Below are positions 8,240 through 16,380 of a stretch of DNA of 32,442 nt, piece by piece. The notes under the pieces are model-generated. The model saw nothing but the letters and a program-made list of their open reading frames with translations. It was not told the DNA's origin and ran no database searches. Made by a program: the position numbers and the translations under genes. This stretch comes from Mesorhizobium sp. Root554. Lineage in GTDB: Bacteria > Pseudomonadota > Alphaproteobacteria > Rhizobiales > Rhizobiaceae. Each line of letters begins with the position of its first letter. Within the stretch, counting starts at the first letter, position 1. The stretch is taken from NCBI RefSeq assembly GCF_001427025.1, contig NZ_LMGA01000001.1:188138-220579 (forward strand). The letters run 5' to 3'.

Positions 8240-10088
8240 CTCCGTTTGCCAGGGTCATGGATCCATCGACGGCCACGGAGACGGTGGTCATCTTGAAGGT
8301 CTCAAACCTCGCCCGATCCAATCTCACTGCCATCGGCGTCGGCCAGTCCATTTCCCGCGCGACGATGAGGCCGAGCAGCAGGATGGCGTCCGGCTCATGC
8401 AGCACCAGCGCCGCCGGCGCGTGGCCGTTATGGGCGAGTTCCAGCAGAACGGCGGACGCCGAGGACGAACCGATCGTGCCGGGCAGGAACAGCACGCGGC
8501 CTGAAACACTCTCGCCGCATTGCGGGTGGCGGACGTCGGCGATGCACCCGCTGGCCGGATCGACCCCGCCCCAGAAGCTGATCGGCGCGGTGAGGATGAG
8601 GGCCTCGCCGGTGCCGGGAGCGCCGGACACGAGGATTTGGGCTGTGGCGCCATTACCTTGAAGGTTCCCCTTGGCTGGTTCGGTCTGCACACCCCCACCC
8701 CTCAAGGGGGAGGAGGACCTCGCTGCCGAGGTGCCCTGCAAACTTGCGGGCTCTTGAGCCGTGGTGGAAATACGACCGAGTTCCCCTCCCTCTTGAGGGG
8801 AGGGGTAAGGGGTGGGGGTGCGCCACTCTTGCCCGGCAAGATCCAGAAACACTGGCCGTCCCGCCACCGCGCTTTCCACGCATTCCGCCAGCGAACCGTA
8901 AAGCACCGCATAGCCGGTGTTGCCTGGCGCATAATGCGCGAACTTGCCGGAATTGGTCATCAGCACCCCGCCCGAACGTTCGGCCAGGATGGGCGTCACC
9001 ACCACGCAGGTGTCGGCGACGACCGTCACGCCCGCCGCTTCCAGCGCCTCGCGCCGGCCCTGCCTGTCGAGTTCGGTCACGACGTGACGTCCGGTGCAGG
9101 CATAGAGAGGCACGCGCAGCCGGCGCCCGGCGAGCAGCCGCTCCAGCGCGACGAATTCGGCCAGCGAAAGATGCGGGCTGCCGATGGCGACGGCGTCGAT
9201 CTGGTCCGGGGCCACGGTGGTCGATAGCCTTGCCCGCGCATCCGCCACCATGGCTGGAGTCACCTGGATCGTCATGTCCGCCGGTTTGCCGCCCAGCGCG
9301 GTCTCCAGGTCGGGGGCTTCCGGTGTGATGCCGGCGATGTGGAACAGGCCTACCGCCCCGGAAGACGCGGCGGCCGCGCCGAACGCTTTCAGCGCATCCT
9401 CGCCCGGATGGCCGGCCATGCCGGCGATGACGCCGACTGCGTCGCCCACTTCGCGACCGTAGAGAGAACCGAGCACCGGCCAGGCGATCTCGGAGTCGAG
9501 GAATGTGCGAGGCAGGGCGGATACATCGAACACCAGGCGGGCTCCGCGGTTCTCTTGCCTGTGCAGCCCATAATCCGGCGCGCGGGCGGCAATGGCGCAG
9601 GCGATGTCGAGGAAATCGCCGTAGCGGTTGGTGCGCGCGCCGAGCACCGAATTGCAGAACACCACGGCGTTGGACTCGCCCCAGGCGACGTCGGTGCCGA
9701 ATGCCGGCCTGTGCCCGGCCTGGTAGGGTGCGCAGGTCCAGCTCTGTTCGCAGCCGAGTTCGCGGTAAGCTTCCATCATGCGCCGCGCCATGCCGCGCCG
9801 CGGCTCGGCCAGCCGCACATGCGAACAGCCGGTCAGGTCCAGCGCGCCGACATTGAGCGTCGAGCGCACTTTTACCCGGGCGCCGCCCGCAACCAGCCGC
9901 TCGGCTAACAGCGTGCCGGAATCCCCGTGATAGAGCGCGCCGTCTATATGTGCGGACTGTATCGGGATGAGCCGAGGCGCGCCGAGCAGGCTCGCGCTGG
10001 TCGCGACGATGCGCATCGCCATGGCCGCGCCCTGGCCATCGCGGCCGCCGGCGATTGCACTCTCTTCCACGGTAAGCTGCAGGGTCAC
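8217..10088 (-). CDS. fused aconitase X (large + swivelling domain) with in-frame repeat insertion
   Basis: The 623-residue protein joins the aconitase X catalytic (DUF521) domain, about 1-420, to the DUF126 swivelling domain, about 485-600. Seen motifs include RLIPIQSAHIDG (39-50), TCAPYQAGHRP near 118, FCNSVLGARTNRYGD (144-158), an invariant-looking Cys361, and in the small domain the GGVDP and GCIADVRHPQCG stretches. Family members characterised so far are Fe-S dehydratases acting on cis-3-hydroxy-L-proline or, in archaea, phosphomevalonate; the substrate here is not shown. Residues about 421-470 are not conserved protein: they are a palindromic repeat read in frame. The GTG start overlaps the moeB stop by four bases (GTGA). 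The N-terminus LTVEESAIAGG supports this start. Confidence 0.88.
   Translation of the reverse strand: MTLQLTVEESAIAGGRDGQGAAMAMRIVATSASLLGAPRLIPIQSAHIDGALYHGDSGTLLAERLVAGGARVKVRSTLNVGALDLTGCSHVRLAEPRRGMARRMMEAYRELGCEQSWTCAPYQAGHRPAFGTDVAWGESNAVVFCNSVLGARTNRYGDFLDIACAIAARAPDYGLHRQENRGARLVFDVSALPRTFLDSEIAWPVLGSLYGREVGDAVGVIAGMAGHPGEDALKAFGAAAASSGAVGLFHIAGITPEAPDLETALGGKPADMTIQVTPAMVADARARLSTTVAPDQIDAVAIGSPHLSLAEFVALERLLAGRRLRVPLYACTGRHVVTELDRQGRREALEAAGVTVVADTCVVVTPILAERSGGVLMTNSGKFAHYAPGNTGYAVLYGSLAECVESAVAGRPVFLDLAGQEWRTPTPYPSPQEGGELGRISTTAQEPASLQGTSAARSSSPLRGGGVQTEPAKGNLQGNGATAQILVSGAPGTGEALILTAPISFWGGVDPASGCIADVRHPQCGESVSGRVLFLPGTIGSSSASAVLLELAHNGHAPAALVLHEPDAILLLGLIVAREMDWPTPMAVRLDRARFETFKMTTVSVAVDGSMTLANGGGLGRRK
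8690..8820. repeat. palindromic repeat inserted in the aconitase X gene
   Basis: The 13-base arms CACCCCCACCCCT (8690-8702) and its exact complement (8808-8820) bound about 131 bases. An inner hairpin lies near 8782-8805 (CCCCTCCCTCTTGAGGGGAGGGG). It is read without stops in the aconitase X frame as TPTPYPSPQEGGE and related proline/glycine-rich sequence. The peptide TPTPYPSPQ(E/G)GGE is one I associate with in-frame repeats in alphaproteobacterial proteins. Confidence 0.85.
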
Positions 10089-10849
10089 GGCCGATGGCTT
10101 TTGTAGCGGATCGTGTCGAAGCGGGCGGCCAGCGCGTCATAGAGCAGCAGCCGCCCGACAAGCGGCTCGCCGATGCCGGTGATGAGCTTGATCGCTTCCA
10201 TCGCCTGCAGCGTGCCGATGACGCCGGTCAGCGCCCCGAGCACGCCGGCCTCGGCGCAGGACGGCACCAGCCCCGCCGGCGGGGCTTCCGGGAAGAGGTC
10301 GCGATAGGAGGGATTGGGCTGTCCGTCCGCGCCGGTCTCGAACGGCTTCAGCACAGTCAGGGATCCGTCGAAACGACCGACCGCGGCATGGACCAGCGGC
10401 TTTTTCTCCGCCGCGCAGGCATCCGCCGCCGCATAGCGCGTTTCGAAATTGTCGGAGCCGTCGACGACGATGTCATAGGCCCTGACGAGGGCAGCGGCGT
10501 TTTCCGCCGTCATGCGGAAATCGTGCAATTCCACCGCGACATTCGGGTTGATGCGGGCAATGGACTGTCTTGCGCTCTCGCCCTTGGCCATTCCGATGGA
10601 GTCCGTGCCATGGATGACCTGTCGCTGCAGGTTCGACAGCGAAACCGTGTCGTCATCGACAATGCCCAGCGTGCCGACGCCGGCGGCGGCGAGATATTCC
10701 AGTACCGGCGCGCCCAGCCCGCCGGCGCCGATCACCAGCACCCGCGCGCGCTTCAGCTTCTGCTGCCCGCTGCCGCCGATTTCAGGCAGCACGATGTGGC
10801 GCGCATAGCGTTCGAGTTCTTCGTCGGTGAGGGGGGTCGCGATGGCCAT
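10085..10849 (-). CDS. moeB: HesA/MoeB/ThiF-family adenylyltransferase
   Basis: E1-like enzymes of this family adenylate the C-terminal Gly-Gly of a small sulfur carrier (MoaD or ThiS) in molybdopterin or thiamine synthesis. The 254-residue protein has GAGGLG (41-46), VDDDTVSLSNLQRQ (64-77), Lys89, the catalytic Asp130 in DGSDNFETR and Cys198 in VPSCAEAGVLG. Unlike E. coli MoeB, both zinc CxxC pairs are missing: SYRD stands at 181-184 where CYRC is usual, and no cysteines occur at the C-terminus. It is therefore a zinc-free MoeB or a ThiF-type relative; no MoaD or ThiS partner is adjacent. It overlaps aconitase X by four bases, so the two are probably co-translated. Confidence 0.87.
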   Translation of the reverse strand: MAIATPLTDEELERYARHIVLPEIGGSGQQKLKRARVLVIGAGGLGAPVLEYLAAAGVGTLGIVDDDTVSLSNLQRQVIHGTDSIGMAKGESARQSIARINPNVAVELHDFRMTAENAAALVRAYDIVVDGSDNFETRYAAADACAAEKKPLVHAAVGRFDGSLTVLKPFETGADGQPNPSYRDLFPEAPPAGLVPSCAEAGVLGALTGVIGTLQAMEAIKLITGIGEPLVGRLLLYDALAARFDTIRYKSHRP

Positions 10850-10927
10850 TGATGAACTTTAGAGCGTTTCGTCTCGGTGCGTCATCCCGCAATTCTCTGC
10901 AAGAACGAAATCGACCGGAAACTCCGC

Positions 10928-11052
10928 CGTCGTCCCGGCCAAGCGAGCTTGCGAGCGCTGAGCCGGGATCCAGTCCGGAACATGGCCTGTGTTCTGGCAT
11001 GTAACCCGGATATCCGCTCTCCGTTTCGCTCCAAATGGTTTCCGGGATGACG
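10928..11052. repeat. palindromic repeat between recF and moeB
   Basis: Arms CGTCGTCCCGG (10928-10938) and CCGGGATGACG (11042-11052) are complementary at 10 of 11 positions. They enclose about 100 bases with further GC-rich pairing, such as AGCGAGCTTGCGAGCGCT. It differs from the CCCTCCCC family elsewhere in the window. It stops three bases short of the recF stop codon, so it could shape the 3' end of the recF transcript. The rest of this 200-base gap shows no gene. Confidence 0.65.
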
Positions 11053-11054
11053 AT

Positions 11055-12188
11055 TTAGCCCATTGCCACAACCGCGCCGTGGTCCACCGACAGGAACAGC
11101 GCCCGGCCGGCGAGCGACGAAAACAGCGCGGCGTCGGTTCCCGTCATGAAGGCCTGGCAGTTCAGCTCTTCGAGGATCGCAAACAGCGCCGCGCGCCGTC
11201 CGGCGTCGAGATGCGCGGCGATCTCGTCGAGCAGGAGGATGGGCGGCAGGCCGGACATCTCCCCGGTCAGGCGCGCGTGCGAGAGCACGATGCCGACCAG
11301 CAGCGCCTTCTGCTCGCCGGTCGAGCAGAGTTCCGCCGGCATCGCCTTTGGCCGGTGCCGCACCACGAGGTCGGAACGGTGCGGGCCGTCCAGCGTGCGG
11401 CCGGCGGCCCGGTCGCGCTCGCGGCCCTCGGCCAGCGCTCGCCGGAATTTTTCCTCCACCTCGACGGCGGGCAGAGTGGTGACAGCCTGCTCCAGCTCGC
11501 CTTCGAGACCGATATCGGCCTGCGGAAACGGTCCGTCGCCGGGCAGTTTCTCGATCATGACGGCAAGCAGCCGCACCATTTCGGCGCGCGCGGCGGCGAT
11601 CGCCACGCCGGTCTCGGCCATCTGCGTCTCGATGGCGTCGAACCAGGCGCCATCGCGCGATCCTTCGGAAAGCAGCCGGTTGCGTCCGCGCATGGCTTTT
11701 TCGTAGTCGAGCGCGCGCTGGCCATGATTGGCGTCGATGGCGAGCACCAGGCGGTCGAGGAAGCGCCGGCGGTCCCCGGCAGGCCCGGTGAAAAGCGCAT
11801 CCATCGCTGGCGTTAGCCACACCACCCGCAGCCATTCCAGCATGGCGTCGGCCGAGCGGGCAGGGGCGCCATTGATGCGAACGCGCCGGCTGCTGTCGGC
11901 GTCGCCGCCGCCGATGACGCCTGTGCCGATCTCTGCTTCCCCGGCAGGCCCATCCAGCGTGGCGTGGAGGGCGAAGCCGCCATCGCCGCCTTCGCGCGCG
12001 ATTTCGGCATAGGAGGCGCGCCGCAGCCCGCGTCCCGGCGTGAGCAGCGAGATGGCCTCGAGCAGGTTCGTCTTGCCGGCGCCATTGTCGCCGGTCAACA
12101 CGACCGGCCCCGGCCGCAGCTCGACGGACAGGATCGCATAGTTGCGGAAGTTTGTAAGCGTGAGCTTACTTATATGGGTGGCGGACAC
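11055..12188 (-). CDS. recF: DNA replication and repair protein RecF
   Basis: RecF is an SMC-like ATPase that helps load RecA at gapped DNA with RecO and RecR. The 377-residue protein has Walker A GDNGAGKT (33-40), the N-terminal KLTLTNFRNY signature, an ABC-type signature near CSTGEQKALL and Walker B ILLLDEIAAHLD near the C-terminus. The length is typical. The start is a GTG at 12188 preceded by AGAGGA at six bases; that purine run is the edge of the palindromic repeat lying between dnaN and recF. The order dnaA-dnaN-recF on one strand matches the ancestral bacterial replication cluster, though a repeat of about 160 bases parts recF from dnaN. Confidence 0.96.
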   Translation of the reverse strand: MSATHISKLTLTNFRNYAILSVELRPGPVVLTGDNGAGKTNLLEAISLLTPGRGLRRASYAEIAREGGDGGFALHATLDGPAGEAEIGTGVIGGGDADSSRRVRINGAPARSADAMLEWLRVVWLTPAMDALFTGPAGDRRRFLDRLVLAIDANHGQRALDYEKAMRGRNRLLSEGSRDGAWFDAIETQMAETGVAIAAARAEMVRLLAVMIEKLPGDGPFPQADIGLEGELEQAVTTLPAVEVEEKFRRALAEGRERDRAAGRTLDGPHRSDLVVRHRPKAMPAELCSTGEQKALLVGIVLSHARLTGEMSGLPPILLLDEIAAHLDAGRRAALFAILEELNCQAFMTGTDAALFSSLAGRALFLSVDHGAVVAMG

Positions 12189-12195
12189 GTCTTAT

Positions 12196-12357
12196 CCTCT
12201 CCCTTGCGGGGAGGGTCGGCAAGCGAACGAAACGAAGTGAGGTTCGCGAGACGGGGTGGGGGTATTCAAAAAGTACCTACTCGACAGGTGCAAAGGTTAT
12301 GCGGCCGACCCCAAACCCGCTCGCTGCGTTTGCGACCCTCCCCGCAAGCAGGAAGGT
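12196..12357. repeat. palindromic repeat between dnaN and recF
   Basis: Perfect 15-base arms TTGCGGGGAGGGTCG (12204-12218) and CGACCCTCCCCGCAA (12333-12347) frame about 115 bases with no gene. The right end resembles the first 24 bases of the window. The left end, read on the minus strand, gives GGGAGAGG just before the recF start. Confidence 0.8.
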
Positions 12358-12360
12358 AAA

Positions 12361-13479
12361 CTACACCCGCATCGGCATCAGAACGTAGAGCGTGTTCTCG
12401 TCGCTGGTGTCGTGGATGAGGGTCGGCGAACCGGCATCGGCCAGCATGAAGCGGGCCTCGCTGCCGGTCAGCTGCGCCGCGACATCGAGCAGATAGCGGG
12501 CGTTGAAGCCGATCTCGATCGGGTCGGACGAATAGTCCGCCGCCAGTTCCTCCGTCGCGCTGCCGGAATCCGGATTGTTGACGGCGAGCGTCACCTGCCC
12601 CTCGGCGATGGAGAGCTTTACCGCCCGGCCGCGCTCGGACGAGATGGTGGAGACGCGATCGACGGCGGCGGCAAAGGTCTGCCGGTCGATGACGAGCTTC
12701 TTGTCGTTGCCGGTCGGAATGACGCGCTGGTAATCGGGGAACGTCCCGTCGATCAGCTTGGAGGTCAAAACCACGCTGCCGATGGTGAAGCGGATCTTGG
12801 TGTCGGAAAGCTCGGTGGTGACGGCGACATCGGGATCGTCGACGAGCTTCTGCAACTCGCTGACGGTCTTGCGCGGAATGATGATGCCGGGCATCCCTTC
12901 CGACCCAGCCGGCGCTTCCATCTCCGCGCGCGCCAGACGGTGCCCGTCGGTCGCCACCGAGCGCAGCTTGAGCTTGCCGCCCGATTCATGCGTGTGCAGG
13001 TAGATGCCGTTCAGGTAATAGCGCGTCTCCTCGGTGGAGATCGCGAACTGCGTCTTCTCGATGAGGCCCTTGAGCCCCGCAGAATCCATCCGGAAGATAT
13101 GCGAGAACGAGCCCGCCGAGAGTTCCGGAAAATCGGATTGCGGCAGGCACTGCAGGCGGAAACTTGACCGGCCGGAAGCGACCGTCATGGCGTTGCCGTC
13201 CTCGTCCGTTTTCAGCATCACTTCGGCGCCGTCGGCCAGCTTGCGCACGATATCGTAGAGAAGATGCGCCGGAACGGTGGTGGCGCCGCCCTGTTCAACC
13301 TTGGCGGGCGTCGCCTCGGTGACCTCGAGGTCGAGATCCGTCGCCTTCATTTCGAGACTGCCGCCTTCGGCCGCCAAGAGCACGTTGGAGAGAATCGGGA
13401 TCGTGTTGCGGCGCTCCACCACGCGATGCACGTGGTTCAGAGACTTCAGCAGGTTTGACCGTTCCAGAATAACACGCAT
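12361..13479 (-). CDS. dnaN: DNA polymerase III beta sliding clamp
   Basis: DnaN forms the ring-shaped dimer that tethers DNA polymerase III to DNA. The 372-residue protein begins MRVILERSNLLKSL and shows three clamp domains with recognisable segments: RNTIPILSNVLL near 24, RSSFRLQCLPQSDFPEL near 105, ETRYYLNGIYLH near 147, TDGHRLA near 170 and a C-terminal VLMPMRV. I chose the ATG at 13479; a longer frame to 13500 adds seven residues that do not fit the family. It lies downstream of dnaA with a gap of about 200 bases, in the same orientation. Confidence 0.97.
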   Translation of the reverse strand: MRVILERSNLLKSLNHVHRVVERRNTIPILSNVLLAAEGGSLEMKATDLDLEVTEATPAKVEQGGATTVPAHLLYDIVRKLADGAEVMLKTDEDGNAMTVASGRSSFRLQCLPQSDFPELSAGSFSHIFRMDSAGLKGLIEKTQFAISTEETRYYLNGIYLHTHESGGKLKLRSVATDGHRLARAEMEAPAGSEGMPGIIIPRKTVSELQKLVDDPDVAVTTELSDTKIRFTIGSVVLTSKLIDGTFPDYQRVIPTGNDKKLVIDRQTFAAAVDRVSTISSERGRAVKLSIAEGQVTLAVNNPDSGSATEELAADYSSDPIEIGFNARYLLDVAAQLTGSEARFMLADAGSPTLIHDTSDENTLYVLMPMRV

Positions 13480-13678
13480 GACGAAACAGGCTCGCTTCAA
13501 TGAATAGGCGGGTCCCCGATCACCGGCGGCCCGCGAACGATCCGAACACGTTCAGAATCCAGTCAAACTGACAGGAAAAGCCTTGCAAAAGCAAGCCCGC
13601 GGCGTCGGTTCCGGCGCGGCGGGCAGCCTTTCTGGGGATAAAGCCGGCGGCCGCGAAGCCACCTGCTTTTTCAGCGCG

Positions 13679-15220
13679 TCAGGCCTGCTCGTTGATCAGC
13701 CTTCTGAGCAGCTCCAGTTCCTGCGCCAGCGTGTTGTCGCCGCCGGACAGGTCCTCGATCTTGCGCACGGCATGCAGCACCGTGGTGTGGTCCCGGCCGC
13801 CGAAGCGGCGGCCGATTTCCGGCAGCGAACGCGGCGTCATCACCTTGGACAGGTACATGGCTATCTGGCGCGGCTTGACGATGGTGCGCGTGCGCCGGTT
13901 GGAGAGCAGTTCCGTCTTCGAGACATTGTAGTGGCGCGCCACGATGCGCTGGATGTCCTCGATGCGGACACGCTTCGGCTCTCCCGTGCGGTAGATGTGG
14001 CCGAGGATTTCATCGATGCGATCGATCGTGATCTGAGGCTCGAACGACTTGCGGAACAAAAGCTGGTTGAAAGCGCCTTCCAGTTCGCGTCCGCTGCCCG
14101 TCACGGTGCGGGCGATGTGGTTCAGGATTTCTTCGGAAAAATCGAGCGACGTATCGTCCACCTTGGCTGTTGCAAGCCGCATCTGCAGCATGCCGAGGCG
14201 CATGGAGAAGTCGGGCGCCGACATTTCCAGCGCCACGCCGCCATTGAGGCGCGAGCGCACGCGCGGCTCGAGCGATTCCAGTTCAGCCGGCGGACGGTCC
14301 GCCGCCACCACAACCTGCTTGGCGCTGTCCAGCAGCATGTTGATCAGATGGCAGAACTCGTGCTGGATCGACTTGCCCTGCAGGAACTGCATGTCGTCGA
14401 TGATCAGAAGGTCGATGTCGCGCAGCTGCTCTTTCAGCGTCAGGGCGTTGTTGTCGCGGATGGCGGTGGCGAAGCGCCACATGAAGTACTCCGCCGTCAG
14501 GTAGACGACCCGGGATCTTGGATTGTTGCGCAGCGATTCCGCGGCAATCGCCTGCAGAAGGTGCGTCTTGCCGAGGCCGACCGTCGCGTGGAGGAACAGC
14601 GGATTGAAGCGGACGGCGCTTGTGGCGGATTCGGCCACGGCGCGCGCCGCCGCGAAAGCGACGCGGTTGGAGGGGCCTTCGACGAAAGAGGTGAATGTAT
14701 AGCGCGGATCGAGTGGCGAGCCGAGCACGCTCTGCCGGAACTCGGTCTCCGGGCTGGAAATGCGGGGCGATACGGAGCGCTCCTGCTTGCCTGCGGCATT
14801 CAGCGTTCCGGACGACAGCGCCGTCTGCGCCTGCCTGGTTGCCTTGAGCGCCGGGGTGGCTTCGGCTTCCGCTGCGCGCATGTGGCGGGTCGCGGTTCGC
14901 ACGACGATCTCGACCTTGAGAAGGTCCGGGTTTTCCTGCTTCCACAGTTCGGTGATGAGATCGAGGTAATGCCCGGTGATCCACGAGCGCAGGAAAGCCG
15001 TGGGCACCGACATCCGCACGACGGCCTTCGACATCTCGTCCAGCTTCATTCTTCCGAACCAGCTGGAATAGACCTCGCTGCCCAGGCGAGCCTTCAACTG
15101 GGTCCTGACGCGTTCGAACCGAAGATCGGTTTCCGTCGTCGCCACCATGCCATTCTCTCCAACCAGATTTCCTGGAAATGGCACGTCGCCGCTCAATTTC
15201 CTGTCGATGCCGCTTTGCAC
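13679..15220 (-). CDS. dnaA: chromosomal replication initiator protein DnaA
   Basis: DnaA binds the origin and melts it to start replication. With the GTG at 15220 the protein has 513 residues. Domain I (about 25-110) includes [10 protein letters not shown] variable linker follows. The AAA+ domain has Walker A GLGKTH (about 215-220) and Walker [12 protein letters not shown] near 275. Domain IV ends with [11 protein letters not shown] and [16 protein letters not shown] for DNA binding. Two starts are credible. The GTG at 15220 has AAGGGA seven bases upstream; the ATG at 15148 has GGAGAG seven bases upstream and gives 489 residues. I favour 15220 because the extra residues look protein-like, but this is uncertain. 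Upstream are a long regulatory region and then rpsT. Confidence 0.96.
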   Translation of the reverse strand: MQSGIDRKLSGDVPFPGNLVGENGMVATTETDLRFERVRTQLKARLGSEVYSSWFGRMKLDEMSKAVVRMSVPTAFLRSWITGHYLDLITELWKQENPDLLKVEIVVRTATRHMRAAEAEATPALKATRQAQTALSSGTLNAAGKQERSVSPRISSPETEFRQSVLGSPLDPRYTFTSFVEGPSNRVAFAAARAVAESATSAVRFNPLFLHATVGLGKTHLLQAIAAESLRNNPRSRVVYLTAEYFMWRFATAIRDNNALTLKEQLRDIDLLIIDDMQFLQGKSIQHEFCHLINMLLDSAKQVVVAADRPPAELESLEPRVRSRLNGGVALEMSAPDFSMRLGMLQMRLATAKVDDTSLDFSEEILNHIARTVTGSGRELEGAFNQLLFRKSFEPQITIDRIDEILGHIYRTGEPKRVRIEDIQRIVARHYNVSKTELLSNRRTRTIVKPRQIAMYLSKVMTPRSLPEIGRRFGGRDHTTVLHAVRKIEDLSGGDNTLAQELELLRRLINEQA

Positions 15221-15954
15221 TTTTATGTCCCTTATTGTCTCGTCTGTTCTGTCGCCGGGGATGCGCCTCCTGCATCCTTGATCCGGCAACAAATCCAACC
15301 GTGCTATCGACGCCTGGTGCCATCGCAACTTATGAATTGCGCTTCAGGCCCAACACCTGACGGCAAAGCACGGCCCTCCGGCGAAACGCCGTTGTCCCTT
15401 AAATCACCATGCAAATGACCCCAGTCCCCAACACGCATCGAAAGAACACACAACCCCGTTCGCGAATTGCTTCGCGTCGTGAAAGCCGACGATTTTGGCT
15501 GGGTCGAGGGCCAAAGGCCCGTCCCTTTCGATGGACAGACACTAACGAAATCGGCGCCGAAAGGGCAAGGCCAAGTTAAACGCAATTTTAACGAATCAGG
15601 GTCTCTGATGGGGCCTTTGGCGCCGCCTTCGAACGGACCCGATCCGCAAAGCCGTTGTGATTCAAAACGTTTTCCGGCGAATGTGAAAATCGGTAGCTGG
15701 CGCGAAATTTTTTATAATATTTTTCTTGACAGCCACTTGTCCCCCGCCATCCGGGGACAGTGTGAACAACCTGTGGAGTGACCTGCTTTAAGCTTTTGAT
15801 ATTAAAGGATTTTAGTCGTCAACTTTTGTAAAGTTGCAGGTATCCTTCAGGCGCCGATCCCCGTTATGCGGGAAGGATATGCCGGCAAAACTTCAAATAG
15901 CCTGCGTTCTTCGTCGCCGAGTTAATCAGCACACCCATCTCGCAATCTTGCCGG
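15221..15954. promoter_or_regulatory. long non-coding region upstream of dnaA with GANTC sites and DnaA-like boxes
   Basis: No credible gene occupies these roughly 730 bases. Visible elements are two GANTC methylation sites (GAATC 15593-15597, GATTC 15659-15663), an AT-rich tract (15706-15727), and near-consensus DnaA boxes on the minus strand: TTGTTCACA at 15761-15769 and ATTTTCACA at 15682-15690. There is a weaker CTCCACAG half-box at about 15771-15779. A hairpin TGTCCCC/GGGGACA lies at 15738-15759 and a palindrome GGGCCAAAGGCCC at 15508-15520. A TTAA-N8-TTAA pair lies at 15576-15591. This suits control of dnaA transcription; an origin function is possible but not shown, since rhizobial origins are usually placed elsewhere. 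Confidence 0.55.
15539..15568 (-). promoter_or_regulatory. candidate dnaA promoter (proximal)
   Basis: On the minus strand TTGCCC (15563-15568), an 18-base spacer and TAGTGT (15539-15544) form a weak sigma-70-like promoter. The GANTC site and the TTAA pair lie just upstream. Another candidate, GGGACA (15738-15743) with TATTAT (15714-15719), lies further up beside the DnaA-like box. Confidence 0.25.
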
Positions 15955-15987
15955 CAAAAGAAAAACCCGGCGTCCAGCGCCGGGTTT
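15955..15987 (-). terminator. rpsT rho-independent terminator
   Basis: A perfect stem, AAACCCGGCG (15963-15972) against CGCCGGGTTT (15978-15987) with a five-base loop, is followed on the minus strand by a T-rich run (TTTTTCTTTT). It lies 30 bases after the rpsT stop codon and separates rpsT from dnaA transcription. Confidence 0.88.
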
Positions 15988-16016
15988 CTTGAAAAGTCCA
16001 GACTGCGAAGTGGAGT

Positions 16017-16283
16017 TTACGCAGAAAGCGTCTTCAGCCGATGCGCCAGGCGCGAAACCTTGCGGGACGCGGTGTTCCTGTGAAGGACGCCCTTCGTCGC
16101 AGCGCGCATCAATTCCGGCTGGGCCGCCTTGAGGGCCGCTTCCGCCGCGCTCTTGTCGCCAGCGGCCAGGGCCTCTTCGACCTTGCGCACATAGTTGCGC
16201 ACGCGCGAACGGCGGTTCTTGTTGACCGCGGCGCGGCGGGCGATCTTGCGCGTTGCTTTTTTGGCCGATGAGGTGTTGGCCAT
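16017..16283 (-). CDS. rpsT: 30S ribosomal protein S20
   Basis: S20 is a primary 16S rRNA-binding protein of the small subunit. The 88-residue protein is very basic, begins [13 protein letters not shown] and continues with the typical helix [16 protein letters not shown], ending [15 protein letters not shown]. The ATG at 16283 has GAGAGG six bases upstream; the longer open frame is the leader. It has its own strong promoter and terminator. The position just upstream of dnaA is usual in Rhizobiales. Confidence 0.97.
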   Translation of the reverse strand: MANTSSAKKATRKIARRAAVNKNRRSRVRNYVRKVEEALAAGDKSAAEAALKAAQPELMRAATKGVLHRNTASRKVSRLAHRLKTLSA

Positions 16284-16380
16284 GGATGCCTCTCTTCCGA
16301 TCTCAGTGGTGGGCGCACGCGGCGTGCCGCAGGGCGCAAAAAACAAACGGGCAGCCAAGCGGCCGCCTCGATTGGTGCGG

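Noticed and set aside
8690..8820. Possible frameshift or pseudogene in aconitase X because of foreign sequence
   Set aside because: The frame is open throughout and both domains on either side are intact, so insertion in frame fits better than decay.
12189..12360. CRISPR or tRNA in the GC-rich repeat gap
   Set aside because: There are only two inverted arms, with no direct repeats or spacers, and no cloverleaf or T-loop sequence.
13583..15418. A 611-codon open frame on the plus strand opposite dnaA
   Set aside because: Its translation is rich in Arg, His, Gln and Ala with no recognisable domain, as expected for a shadow of a high-GC gene. The opposite strand encodes a clear DnaA.
15726..15731. 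TTGACA on the plus strand upstream of dnaA
   Set aside because: No -10 follows at 16-18 bases and no plus-strand gene lies downstream.
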